A stretch of DNA of 64,000 nt from Beijerinckiaceae bacterium (GTDB lineage Bacteria > Pseudomonadota > Alphaproteobacteria > Rhizobiales > Beijerinckiaceae): the NCBI GenBank assembly GCA_024304885.1, contig JALJOM010000003.1:190296-254295 (forward strand), read 5' to 3'. Below, piece by piece: positions 56,966 through 64,000 of this stretch. Below the pieces are notes generated by a model that saw only the letters and a program-made list of their open reading frames with translations, did no database searches and was not told the origin of the DNA. The translations under genes and the position numbers were made by a program. The stretch's first letter is position 1. The number at the start of each line of letters is the position of its first letter.

Positions 56966-57069
56966 GACCGGCGACACCGAAGCCATCGCCCCCGTAGCCA
57001 CCGCCACGCTCGAAACAATCACGCACCGAGCGACCGCAACCGCGGCCGCCTGGTCCGGACTTCGAGGTC

Positions 57070-57255
57070 CTAAAGTCTCGGCAGCCCGAGCGACCCGAGG
57101 AGCAGGCGCACGACCTGCAAGATGACGACGAGCCAAATGATGATGTTCAGAATCTGCTTTATGTTGGCATCGACAGGAAGATAAGCCGCGACGACATAGG
57201 TCAGCAAGTATCCAACCAAGATATAAATCACGGCATAAATGAGAGCTGTGATCAT
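57070..57255 (-). CDS. Small two-helix membrane protein, unknown
   Basis: A 61-residue protein with start ATG 57255 and ribosome site GAGGAGG just upstream. Two hydrophobic segments are clear: ITALIYAVIYILVGYLLTYV and NIIIWLVVILQVVRLLLGSL, linked by VAAYLPVDANIKQIL. Similar tiny hydrophobic proteins occur in many rhizobia, function unknown. Upstream in-frame sequence to 57345 is Arg-rich and is excluded. The gene lies opposite the 54-57 kb cluster, convergent with the small acidic protein. Confidence 0.75.
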   Translation of the reverse strand: MITALIYAVIYILVGYLLTYVVAAYLPVDANIKQILNIIIWLVVILQVVRLLLGSLGLPRL

Positions 57256-57803
57256 TGCAGACCTCCTCCAGCAGCCTGGGGCGCGTCGGATCCGAACGGA
57301 TCTCGAGCCGGACCAAGCCGTTGCATAGGCGTACGCTCGCAACACGAACCGGCGTGCGATTCGCTACCGAATGTTCGAATGTCGGCGTTCGCCGCGACGT
57401 GGAAACGTGCCTCGGAAACACCACGGGTCCCGAGTTGGTTCCGCGCAGGAGCGGCCCGGCGTAACCACGAGGAAAATGTCGCCGAAGATCTTCGTCCAGA
57501 AGAGCGACGCGCTCTCGATTGCCGCCCGAGACGGCGCTTCCAGATCACGATGACTTCGGATCGATTCGATCCGAAGTCATCGTGATCTGGAAGTCGTTGC
57601 GCTACCCGTTCAGAACCTCGAAACGGTTCTCGGGATCTACGTGGTGTTCCCCTGCGGACGTGGTTTTCCGGCCGGTGTCGAGCTCGGTGTCCTCTGGACG
57701 ACCGTCGAGGCGTAACGCCCTGGTTTCCCGACGCCGGGTTGCCGGACGGTTGCGTGAACCCCTCGAAAAACGATCGGAAACCGCCGCCGCGAACCGGGAC
57801 GGC
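57256..57803. other. Intergenic region with family A repeat
   Basis: About 550 bases without a recognised gene, between the small membrane protein's start and the metZ stop. It contains family A copy 4 (57537-57593). Confidence 0.5.
57537..57593. repeat. Family A palindrome, copy 4 (57-base perfect palindrome)
   Basis: Perfect arms of 28 bases around a central T. The outer part is CTTCCAGATCACGATGACTT, and the right end mirrors it to TGGAAG. Relative to copy 3 there is a paired change: CTTTGG becomes CTTCGG and CCAAAG becomes CCGAAG. Confidence 0.9.
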
Positions 57804-59030
57804 CTATTCCGCCGCGAGATCTTGCCGGTCCAGCACAGAAAGCGCGGCGCCGAGGTCCTCGATCAGATCCTCCGGATCCTCGAGCCCGACCGAAAGACGC
57901 AAAAGTCCCTCGCCGATGCCGAAGGCCGCGCGCTCCTCGGGCGACAGCTTCTGGTGCGTCGTCGTCGCGGGATGGGTGACGAGGCTTTTCGCGTCGCCGA
58001 GATTGTTCGAGATCTTGATGATCTGGAGCCGATTGGCGAAGGCGAAGGCCGCCTCCTTGCCGCCTTCGACGTCGAACGCGACAAGCGTGCCGCCGCCCGT
58101 CATCTGCCGCTTCACCAGCTCGGCTTGCGGATGGTCGGCGCGCCCGGGATAGCGCACATTGAGCACGTGGGCATGGCCCGCGAGGAAATCCGCGATCCGT
58201 GCGGCGCTCTGCACCTGCCGCTCGACCCTGAGCGACAAGGTCTCGAGCGACTTCAAGAGCACCCAGGCGTTGAAGGGCGAGATCGAGGGCCCCGTCTGGC
58301 GCAGGAAATCGTGCATCGTCTTGCCGACGAGCTCGGCGCCGCCGAGGATGACGCCGCCGAGGCAACGGCCCTGCCCGTCGATATGCTTCGTCGCGGAATA
58401 GACGACGCAATCGGCGCCGAGCTGCAAAGGCTTCTGGAGAAGCGGCGTCGCGAAGACATTGTCCACGACGAGCCGCGCCCCTCCGGCATGGGCGATCTCC
58501 GCAATCGCCGGGATGTCGTAGACCTCGAGGCAGGGGTTGGTCGGGCTCTCGAGAAAGAGGACCTTGGTCTCCGGCCGCATCGCGCGCCGCCAGGCGTCGA
58601 GATCGGCGCCATCGACCAGCGTCGAGGCGATTCCGAAACGGGGCAGGAGCTCGGCGACGATATAGACGCAGGCGCCGAACATGGCGCGCGCGGCAACGAC
58701 ATGGTCGCCGGCCCGAAGCTGCGCGAGCAGCGAAGCCGTCACCGCGGCCATGCCGGTCGCGGTCGCCCGGGCGGCCTCGGCGCCTTCGAGCAGCGCCATC
58801 CGCTCCTCGAACATGGCGACGGTCGGGTTGGAGAAGCGCGAATAGACATAGCCCGGCTCCTCGCCCTTGAACCGGGCCTCGGCCGATTGCATCGTCTCGT
58901 AGACGAAGCCTTGGGTGAGGAAGAGGGCTTCCGAGGTCTCGCCGAACCCGGACCGGAGCGTCCCCCCGTGGACGAGCTGCGTCGCCGGGCGCAGCGCCCT
59001 CGCGTCGATCGTCCGTCCGGGATCGCTCAT
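57804..59030 (-). CDS. metZ: O-succinylhomoserine sulfhydrylase
   Basis: A PLP enzyme making homocysteine from O-succinylhomoserine and sulfide (methionine synthesis). The 408-residue Cys/Met-metabolism-family protein has N-terminal RPATQLVHGGTLRSGFGETS, YVYSRFSNPTVAMFEERMAL, LFLESPTNPCLEVYDIPAIA and the PLP lysine K215 in YSATKHIDGQGRCLGG. ISNNLGDAKSLVTHPATTTH and LLRLSVGLEDPEDLIEDL lie near the C-terminus. The set of residues around the lysine fits MetZ better than cystathionine gamma-synthase. Divergent from dcd, as is common in Hyphomicrobiales. Confidence 0.94.
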   Translation of the reverse strand: MSDPGRTIDARALRPATQLVHGGTLRSGFGETSEALFLTQGFVYETMQSAEARFKGEEPGYVYSRFSNPTVAMFEERMALLEGAEAARATATGMAAVTASLLAQLRAGDHVVAARAMFGACVYIVAELLPRFGIASTLVDGADLDAWRRAMRPETKVLFLESPTNPCLEVYDIPAIAEIAHAGGARLVVDNVFATPLLQKPLQLGADCVVYSATKHIDGQGRCLGGVILGGAELVGKTMHDFLRQTGPSISPFNAWVLLKSLETLSLRVERQVQSAARIADFLAGHAHVLNVRYPGRADHPQAELVKRQMTGGGTLVAFDVEGGKEAAFAFANRLQIIKISNNLGDAKSLVTHPATTTHQKLSPEERAAFGIGEGLLRLSVGLEDPEDLIEDLGAALSVLDRQDLAAE

Positions 59031-59151
59031 ATTTTCCTCCCTGTCGCGCTCAGTGCGGCATGATTACGCGGCAGCCCCTCACATCACAAGGGACAAACGC
59101 CCCCACGCGCCCTAAAGCTCTCTCGACCGAACCTTCCTGCGAACGAGACCG

Positions 59152-60360
59152 ATGCGCTTCGGCCTGCCCTCCCTCTTCCCCAAGCCCGACCGCGACCGGG
59201 CCGGCGACGCGCCGCTCTTCACCGCGCAGGATTTCGGCACCCAGTTCGGTCTCCTCCCTCGCGAGAAGATCGAGCTCATGGTGCGGCGCAAGATGATCCG
59301 CGGCGTGGAGGAGATCGAGGAGGCTCAGCTTCAGCCGGCGAGCCTCGACCTGCGCCTCGGCGCTCGCGCCTATCGGGTGCGGGCGAGCTTCCTGCCGGGC
59401 CGGACGCAAACGGTGGAGGCGCGGCTCGACACGCTGGTCGGCGCGGACGACGCGATCAGCCTCGAAGGTCGCGGGGCGGTGCTCGAGCGCGGCTGCGTCT
59501 ACATCATCCCATTGCTCGAGCATCTCGACCTGCCGGAGAGCATCTGCGGGATCGCAAATCCGAAAAGCTCGACCGGAAGGCTCGATATCTTCACCCGTCT
59601 CACGACCGACGGCAGCGACGTCTTCGACCGCGTCGCGCGCGGCTACCAAGGCCCGCTCTATGCCGAGGTCGCGCCGCGCAGCTTCAGCGTGCGCGTGCAG
59701 AAGGGCGCGAAGCTCAACCAACTGAGATTCCGCCGCCTCAACTCGCAGCAGCTCGAGCGAACCGATTTCGGCCTCGACGAGAAGGAGCTGCGCAGCCGGC
59801 ACGAGGCCGTGCCGCTCGTCGATCGGGACGTCGAGCTGCGCAACAACGGGCTCGTGCTGCGCGTCGGCCTCGGCGCCGAGCCGATCGACGGGATCATCGG
59901 CTACCGTGCGCAAAAGCACGCCGATATTCTCGACGTGAATCGTGTCGGCGCCTATCGGATGGGCGATTATTGGGAGCCGATCCACGCGCGCCCCGACAAG
60001 AGGCTGATTCTCGACCCGGACGAGTTCTACATCCTCGCCTCGCGCGAGAAGCTGCAGATCCCGCCCGATCTCGCCGCCGAGATGGTGCCGATCGACCCGG
60101 CCATGGGCGAGTTTCGCGTGCATTATGCGGGCTTCTTCGATCCGGGCTTCGGCGCCGGCCCCGACGGGCGCCCGTCCGCGCGCGCGGTGCTGGAAGTCCG
60201 AAGCTACGAGGTGCCGTTCTTCCTCGAGGACGGGCAGATCATCGGCCGTTTGGTATTCGAGAAGATGTCCGAGCCGCCGAAGGTGCTCTATGGCGCGGAC
60301 GATCGCTCGAACTACCAGGGCCAGGGCCTGAAGCTTTCGAAGCACTTCCGGATGGAGTGA
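59152..60360 (+). CDS. dcd: dCTP deaminase, long alphaproteobacterial form
   Basis: Deaminates dCTP to dUTP in pyrimidine nucleotide synthesis. The 402-residue protein is about twice the length of E. coli Dcd, as in related alphaproteobacteria, and appears duplicated. The first half has EAQLQPASLDLRLGARAYRV, the nucleotide-binding GIANPKSSTGRLDIFTRL and GYQGPLYAEVAPRSFSVRVQ. The second half has IIGYRAQKHADILDVNRVGA and GEFRVHYAGFFDPGFGAG, then ARAVLEVRSYEVPFFLEDGQ. The GRLDIFTRLTTDG block supplies the conserved Ser/Arg site. Confidence 0.93.
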   Translation: MRFGLPSLFPKPDRDRAGDAPLFTAQDFGTQFGLLPREKIELMVRRKMIRGVEEIEEAQLQPASLDLRLGARAYRVRASFLPGRTQTVEARLDTLVGADDAISLEGRGAVLERGCVYIIPLLEHLDLPESICGIANPKSSTGRLDIFTRLTTDGSDVFDRVARGYQGPLYAEVAPRSFSVRVQKGAKLNQLRFRRLNSQQLERTDFGLDEKELRSRHEAVPLVDRDVELRNNGLVLRVGLGAEPIDGIIGYRAQKHADILDVNRVGAYRMGDYWEPIHARPDKRLILDPDEFYILASREKLQIPPDLAAEMVPIDPAMGEFRVHYAGFFDPGFGAGPDGRPSARAVLEVRSYEVPFFLEDGQIIGRLVFEKMSEPPKVLYGADDRSNYQGQGLKLSKHFRME

Positions 60361-60443
60361 TCCCACGTCTCGGGCGAAGTCATGGATGAACCGGCCCGAA
60401 GGGGGAGGTTCGCCGACCGAGACGAGCCACGATTGGAGGACCC

Positions 60444-61268
60444 ATGACCTCGCCTCTCGATCGCTACGAAAGCTTCGAATTTCGGGATGGACCGTGGACA
60501 CGAAGGGTCTATCGGCGCGGCAGGGGACCGGCCGTCATCGTCATCCACGAGATACCGGGCCTCCACCCGCTCGTCGTGCGGTTTGCAGATCGTGTCGCCG
60601 ACGCCGGAATGAGCGTCTACATGCCGAGCTTGTTCGGCGAGCCCGCACGGCCCGTTTCGATCGCCTATAGTCTCCGAAGCATCTTGAATGTCGTTTGTCT
60701 CAGACGAGAATTCACGCTCTGGGCGACCGATCGATCGAGCCCGATCGTAGATTGGCTGCGAGCGCTCGCGCGCCGTGCCTACGACGAATGTGGCGGTCCT
60801 GGCGTCGGCGCGATAGGTCTTTGCCTCACCGGCGGATTTGCCTTGGCGATGATGACCGAGCCGAAAGTCATCGCGCCCGTTCTCGCGGAACCATCCTTGC
60901 CCTTGCCGATCACCCCGGCCAGACGTAGCGCCATCGACGCGTCGGAACACGAAATCGCATGCGCGCAGCAAAGATTGATCGAGGAAGATCTGACCATGGT
61001 CGGGTTGCGGTTTCTTCGTGATCCTCTGGTCCCCGACGAGAGGTTTCGTAGGCTGAAAGAAATATTCCGAGACCGATTCGAAACGATCGAGCTCGATCCC
61101 GCGGCCGCCGGCGGAAAACGCTGGGAACCGGTCCACGCGGTGCTGACGGTCCATTTGCGCGATGACGATCCCGAAGGTCCGACGCGCATAGCCGAGGCCC
61201 ACGTCATCGATTTCTTCCATAAGCGGCTCGTCACCGGGGACGGCTCGAGGCCTCGAGCCGTGTCATAA
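60444..61268 (+). CDS. Dienelactone hydrolase family protein
   Basis: A 274-residue alpha/beta hydrolase of the DLH group, with the oxyanion-side Glu in VIVIHEIPGLHPLVVRFADR (E36) and the nucleophile Cys in GVGAIGLCLTGGFALAM (C127). The Cys-type elbow GxCxxG separates it from serine esterases. The catalytic His is probably in HAVLTVHLRDDDPEGP or a nearby block. The substrate is unknown. It is convergent with the lytic transglycosylase gene, with stop codons only a few bases apart. Confidence 0.88.
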   Translation: MTSPLDRYESFEFRDGPWTRRVYRRGRGPAVIVIHEIPGLHPLVVRFADRVADAGMSVYMPSLFGEPARPVSIAYSLRSILNVVCLRREFTLWATDRSSPIVDWLRALARRAYDECGGPGVGAIGLCLTGGFALAMMTEPKVIAPVLAEPSLPLPITPARRSAIDASEHEIACAQQRLIEEDLTMVGLRFLRDPLVPDERFRRLKEIFRDRFETIELDPAAAGGKRWEPVHAVLTVHLRDDDPEGPTRIAEAHVIDFFHKRLVTGDGSRPRAVS

Positions 61269-61272
61269 GGAC

Positions 61273-62151
61273 TCAGCTCCGCAGCACGAGGCAGCTGCCG
61301 CCCGCGTCCCTGATCTTGTCGCAGAGCTTGTCGGCGGCCAGGCGGGTCGGCGCCGGCACGCGAACCCGATAGAAGGCCCGAGATCCTCGGCTCATGAGCC
61401 GAGTCCCGATGATCATCGGCGTGGCGTTGCCGATGATCGTCGCATAGGTTTTCCGCGCCCGCGCATAGGAGGCGAGCGCGAGCGCCTTCGAAAAATTCCC
61501 GGCGAGCTGGACGCCCCAGGGGGCGAAGGCCGATTCACCGCTGACCCCGACATAGGCGCCGCCGTCGCGGCCGGGGCGTCGCAAGGCCGCGGCGAGCTGC
61601 AAGCAAGGTCGTCGGTCTATCATGGTCGCGGTGATCTGGGAGCCCTTCGCCTCGGCCGCCCAGTCGTCCACCGAGCGACCGGTGATGAACTGGACGAATG
61701 CTCTCGTCTCTGCCGGAAGCTGACCGCTGCCGGCGAGCCAGTTGCGCAGCCGCGTAGGCCCGCCGTTATAGGCGGCCGCGGCGAGACCGAGATTGCCGAA
61801 GCTGCGACGATGCTCGGCGAGAAGCTCGGCCGCTTTCGGGATCGCTTGCTCGGGGTCGAAAGGATCCGCAAGACCCCGCTCGGCGGCCGTCCCGGGCATG
61901 AATTGCGCGACGCCCTGCGCACCCGCTTGGCTCGTGACGGCGAGGCGGAAGCTGCTCTCGCGCCAGATCAGCCGCGTGAGGAAGCTCGTGTCCAGGCGAT
62001 GCGCCGCCGCCGAGGTTTCGATCATGCGGCACAAGGCCTGATCGATCGACTCCATCCCGCCCGAGGGATGCGCGGCAGGGACATCCTCGGTCGTCGCCAA
62101 AGCCGCGCTGCTGCCGAGACAAGCCATGAGGAACAAGGCACTCGAGCGCAT
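61273..62151 (-). CDS. Lytic transglycosylase with SLT and SPOR domains
   Basis: Cleaves peptidoglycan in the periplasm. The 292-residue protein has a signal peptide (MRSSALFLMACLGSSAALA), then an SLT domain with catalytic Glu65 in FLTRLIWRESSFRLAVTSQA, GAQGVAQFMPGTAAERGLAD and LAAAAYNGGPTRLRNWLAGS. The C-terminal ~80 residues form a SPOR-like domain ([20 protein letters not shown] then IRDAGGSCLVLRS) that would bind denuded septal glycan. The combination suggests a role at division sites. Confidence 0.92.
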   Translation of the reverse strand: MRSSALFLMACLGSSAALATTEDVPAAHPSGGMESIDQALCRMIETSAAAHRLDTSFLTRLIWRESSFRLAVTSQAGAQGVAQFMPGTAAERGLADPFDPEQAIPKAAELLAEHRRSFGNLGLAAAAYNGGPTRLRNWLAGSGQLPAETRAFVQFITGRSVDDWAAEAKGSQITATMIDRRPCLQLAAALRRPGRDGGAYVGVSGESAFAPWGVQLAGNFSKALALASYARARKTYATIIGNATPMIIGTRLMSRGSRAFYRVRVPAPTRLAADKLCDKIRDAGGSCLVLRS

Positions 62152-62296
62152 GAAGGGTACCGCATGCCGCGACCGAGATCGGAGGCGCTCGGGCCAAGCA
62201 CGACGGCCGAATCCCGCGACGCCTTTCCGCTACACATTTACCTTCTTGGTGCACGAACCGTAAACGACGTCCGGCTCGAAGCGATCGAGCCGGCGC

Positions 62297-63634
62297 TCAG
62301 GCGACGGCTTTGATCGCGCGCCCCGTGCGCTCGACAATCTCGCCGATCTGCGCCTCGCTGATGATCAAGGGCGGGGTGAGGACGATCGTGTCCCCGGCGA
62401 GGCGGAGCAGGAGATCGTGGTCGTGGAAGGCGCGATCCATGGCCTCGAAGCCGCGCTTTCCCGGCGCGTCGGGCTTGCCGGCGAGATCGATCGCCGCCGT
62501 GAGCCCTAGCGTGCGGATGTCGAGCACGTTGGGAAGCCCCCTCAGCCCGTGGACCGTGTCGGCCCAGATGCCCTCCAGGGCTTTCGCGCGGTCGAATAGG
62601 CCTTCCTGCGCATAGAGGTCGAGCGTCGCGAGGCCGGCCGCGCAAGCGAGCGGATGGCCGGAATAGGTATAGCCGTGGAAGAGCTCGACCGCGTGGTCGG
62701 GACCCTTCATGAAGGCCTCGTAGATCGGCTTGCGCACGATCACGCCCCCCATCGGCACGGTGCCCGAGGTCACGCCTTTGGCGAAGGTGATCATGTCGGG
62801 CACGACACCATAGCGCTCGGCGGCGAAGGCATGGCCGAGGCGGCCGAAGCCCGTGATGACCTCGTCGAAGATCAGGAGAATCCCGTATTTGTCGCAGATT
62901 GCGCGGAGCCGTTCGAGATAGCCCTTGGGCGGCGGCAGGACGCCGGTCGAGCCGGCCATGGGCTCGACGATGACGGCGGCAATCGTCGAGGCGTCGTGCA
63001 GGCCGACCAGCCTTTCGAGCTCGTCGGCGAGGTGGGCGCCCCATTCGGGCTCGCCCTTGGTGAAGGCCTGCTCGGCGCGGTTGTAGGTCGCCGGCAGATG
63101 ATCGACGCCGGCCAGCAACATCCCGAACACCTTGCGATTGGGGACCATGCCGCCGACCGCGGTGCCGCCGAAGCAGGCCCCGTGATAGCCGCGCTCGCGC
63201 CCGATCAGGCGCTGGCGCGAGCCCTCGCCGCGGATATTGTGGAAGGCCAGCGCGATCTTCAGCGCGGTATCGACCGCCTCCGAGCCCGAGTTGGCGAAGA
63301 AGACATGGGAGAGGTCGGCGGGGGCGAGCGCGGCGACCCGCGCCGCGAGGGCGAACACTTTCGGATGGCCGAACTGGAACGGCGGCGCGAAGTCGAGCTC
63401 TCCCGCCTGCGCCCTGATCGCCTCGACGATCGGCTCGCGGGAATGGCCGGCATTGGCGCACCAGAGGCCCGCCGTCGCGTCGAGGATCGCGCGACCCTCG
63501 GGCGTATAGTAATGCATGTCCTTGGCCGAGGCGACGATCCGCGGGCTCTGCTTGAAGGCTCGGTTGGCCGTGAACGGCATCCAATAGGCATCGAGATCGT
63601 TGGGGAGGAGGGTTTTCGCGGCGGCGGACGTCAT
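62297..63634 (-). CDS. Class III aminotransferase (omega-amino acid:pyruvate type)
   Basis: The 445-residue PLP enzyme transfers an amino group to pyruvate or a similar acceptor. It shows AYWMPFTANRAFKQSPRIVA, FFANSGSEAVDTALKIALAF, AAVIVEPMAGSTGVLPPPKG, PLP Asp D257 in LIFDEVITGFGRLGHAF, PLP lysine K286 in MITFAKGVTSG, and GYTYSGHPLACAAGLATL. This matches the beta-alanine/omega-amino acid-pyruvate subgroup. No catabolic partner genes lie in the window. Confidence 0.92.
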   Translation of the reverse strand: MTSAAAKTLLPNDLDAYWMPFTANRAFKQSPRIVASAKDMHYYTPEGRAILDATAGLWCANAGHSREPIVEAIRAQAGELDFAPPFQFGHPKVFALAARVAALAPADLSHVFFANSGSEAVDTALKIALAFHNIRGEGSRQRLIGRERGYHGACFGGTAVGGMVPNRKVFGMLLAGVDHLPATYNRAEQAFTKGEPEWGAHLADELERLVGLHDASTIAAVIVEPMAGSTGVLPPPKGYLERLRAICDKYGILLIFDEVITGFGRLGHAFAAERYGVVPDMITFAKGVTSGTVPMGGVIVRKPIYEAFMKGPDHAVELFHGYTYSGHPLACAAGLATLDLYAQEGLFDRAKALEGIWADTVHGLRGLPNVLDIRTLGLTAAIDLAGKPDAPGKRGFEAMDRAFHDHDLLLRLAGDTIVLTPPLIISEAQIGEIVERTGRAIKAVA

Positions 63635-63793
63635 GGGGGGCTCCGGCAGGGGGGCAGGCCGAACCTAGGGGGGAATCACGGTCGAGGAAACCCGGTTGCC
63701 AGCGGGCAAGAATGATGCCGCGCATCGGCGAGCTATTTTCTGTCACGATATTCCGTCATCGTCTCCACGAGGGTCCTTCAGGAGCGAACAGCC

Positions 63794-64000
63794 GTGCTCA
63801 CCGACTTCCTCCTCGCGAGCCTGCATCACCTCGCGGCCTTCGCCCTCGTCGCGGTCATCGCCTGCGAGCTCGTGCTGCTGCGCCCCGGCCTCGACGCGGC
63901 GACGGCGAAACGGATCGCGATGCTCGACGCCTTCTATGGACTCGCGGCGCTCCTCCTTCTCGTTGCCGGGTTCGGCCGCGTATTCCTCGGTGCGAAGGGC
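63794..64000 (+). CDS. DUF2214-like membrane protein (5' part, cut by the window end)
   Basis: GTG 63794 is preceded by AGGAG (63780-63784) and the frame stays open to the end of the window, 69 codons. The product starts VLTDFLLASLHHLAAFALVA, continues CELVLLRPGLDAATAKRIAM and LLLLVAGFGRVFLG, with two hydrophobic segments. This resembles the N-terminus of DUF2214 proteins. It is divergent from the aminotransferase gene. Confidence 0.7.
   Translation, partial: MLTDFLLASLHHLAAFALVAVIACELVLLRPGLDAATAKRIAMLDAFYGLAALLLLVAGFGRVFLGAKG

Overview
The window is a chromosomal stretch of a high-GC alphaproteobacterium, most likely of the order Hyphomicrobiales (Rhizobiales). The evidence is the gene content (a plsX-fabH-ihfA neighbourhood, DUF2093 and DUF1499 proteins, a DksA with a single cysteine, a Tad/Cpa pilus locus, an imuA-imuB-dnaE2 cassette), a GTTC-N7-GTTC LexA box of the alphaproteobacterial type, and intergenic palindromic repeats resembling those of Bradyrhizobium/Methylobacterium relatives. 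No rRNA, tRNA or CRISPR array was recognised.

Layout. 0.3-1.2 kb holds relics: the C-terminal end of a tyrosine recombinase and a frameshifted methyltransferase. 1.4-15.7 kb is a Tad (tight adherence) Flp-pilus locus: prepilin peptidase cpaA on the minus strand, then flp, cpaB, the secretin cpaC, a lipoprotein, a TadG-like protein, two TadE pseudopilins, a TadZ/CpaE-like ATPase, cpaF, tadB, tadC and a TadD-like TPR protein. 16-17.4 kb is a GntP-type permease, followed on the other strand by two very small ORFs with strong Shine-Dalgarno sites. 18.2-23.3 kb is a three-gene minus-strand operon of unusual make-up: a TIR protein with an N-terminal deoxyribosyltransferase-like domain, a PAS-like/methyltransferase/GNAT fusion, and a cytosolic substrate-binding-protein-like sensor. 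Its outer genes look lower in GC than their surroundings. It is my best candidate for an undescribed conflict or defence system.

23.7-35.4 kb has an SbmA/BacA-related ABC exporter, a DUF1499 membrane protein, an MBL-fold hydrolase, a TPR-less GT41 glycosyltransferase, and the SOS mutasome imuA-imuB-dnaE2 with its LexA box. 35.9-44.1 kb carries a membrane-anchored trehalose-6-phosphate synthase, dksA, an O-antigen-ligase-like membrane protein, a GNAT acetyltransferase and plsX-fabH-ihfA. 44.5-50 kb is an RND efflux pump (adaptor and permease) with a convergent MFS transporter. 50-54 kb has cysE, an alpha/beta hydrolase, DUF2093 and rarA. 54.2-57.3 kb is a run of poorly characterised small genes led by a protein with a caspase-like His/Cys arrangement, my second candidate system. 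57.8-64 kb is housekeeping: metZ, dcd, a dienelactone hydrolase, a SLT-SPOR lytic transglycosylase, a class III aminotransferase and the start of a DUF2214-like protein.

Three families of dispersed palindromic elements lie between the genes. Family A is a near-perfect hairpin centred on ATGACTTTGG...CCAAAGTCAT. Family B is a composite element that starts GAGCATTTTCC and ends in a covarying TAGAGC hairpin. Family C is an inverted CATTGC / GAAGCAATCC unit. One family B copy lies in frame inside imuA, and another supplies the stop codon of the MBL hydrolase gene.

Limits: all calls come from reading the sequence by eye. Family assignments are by motif recognition, and start codons were chosen from Shine-Dalgarno context and family length.
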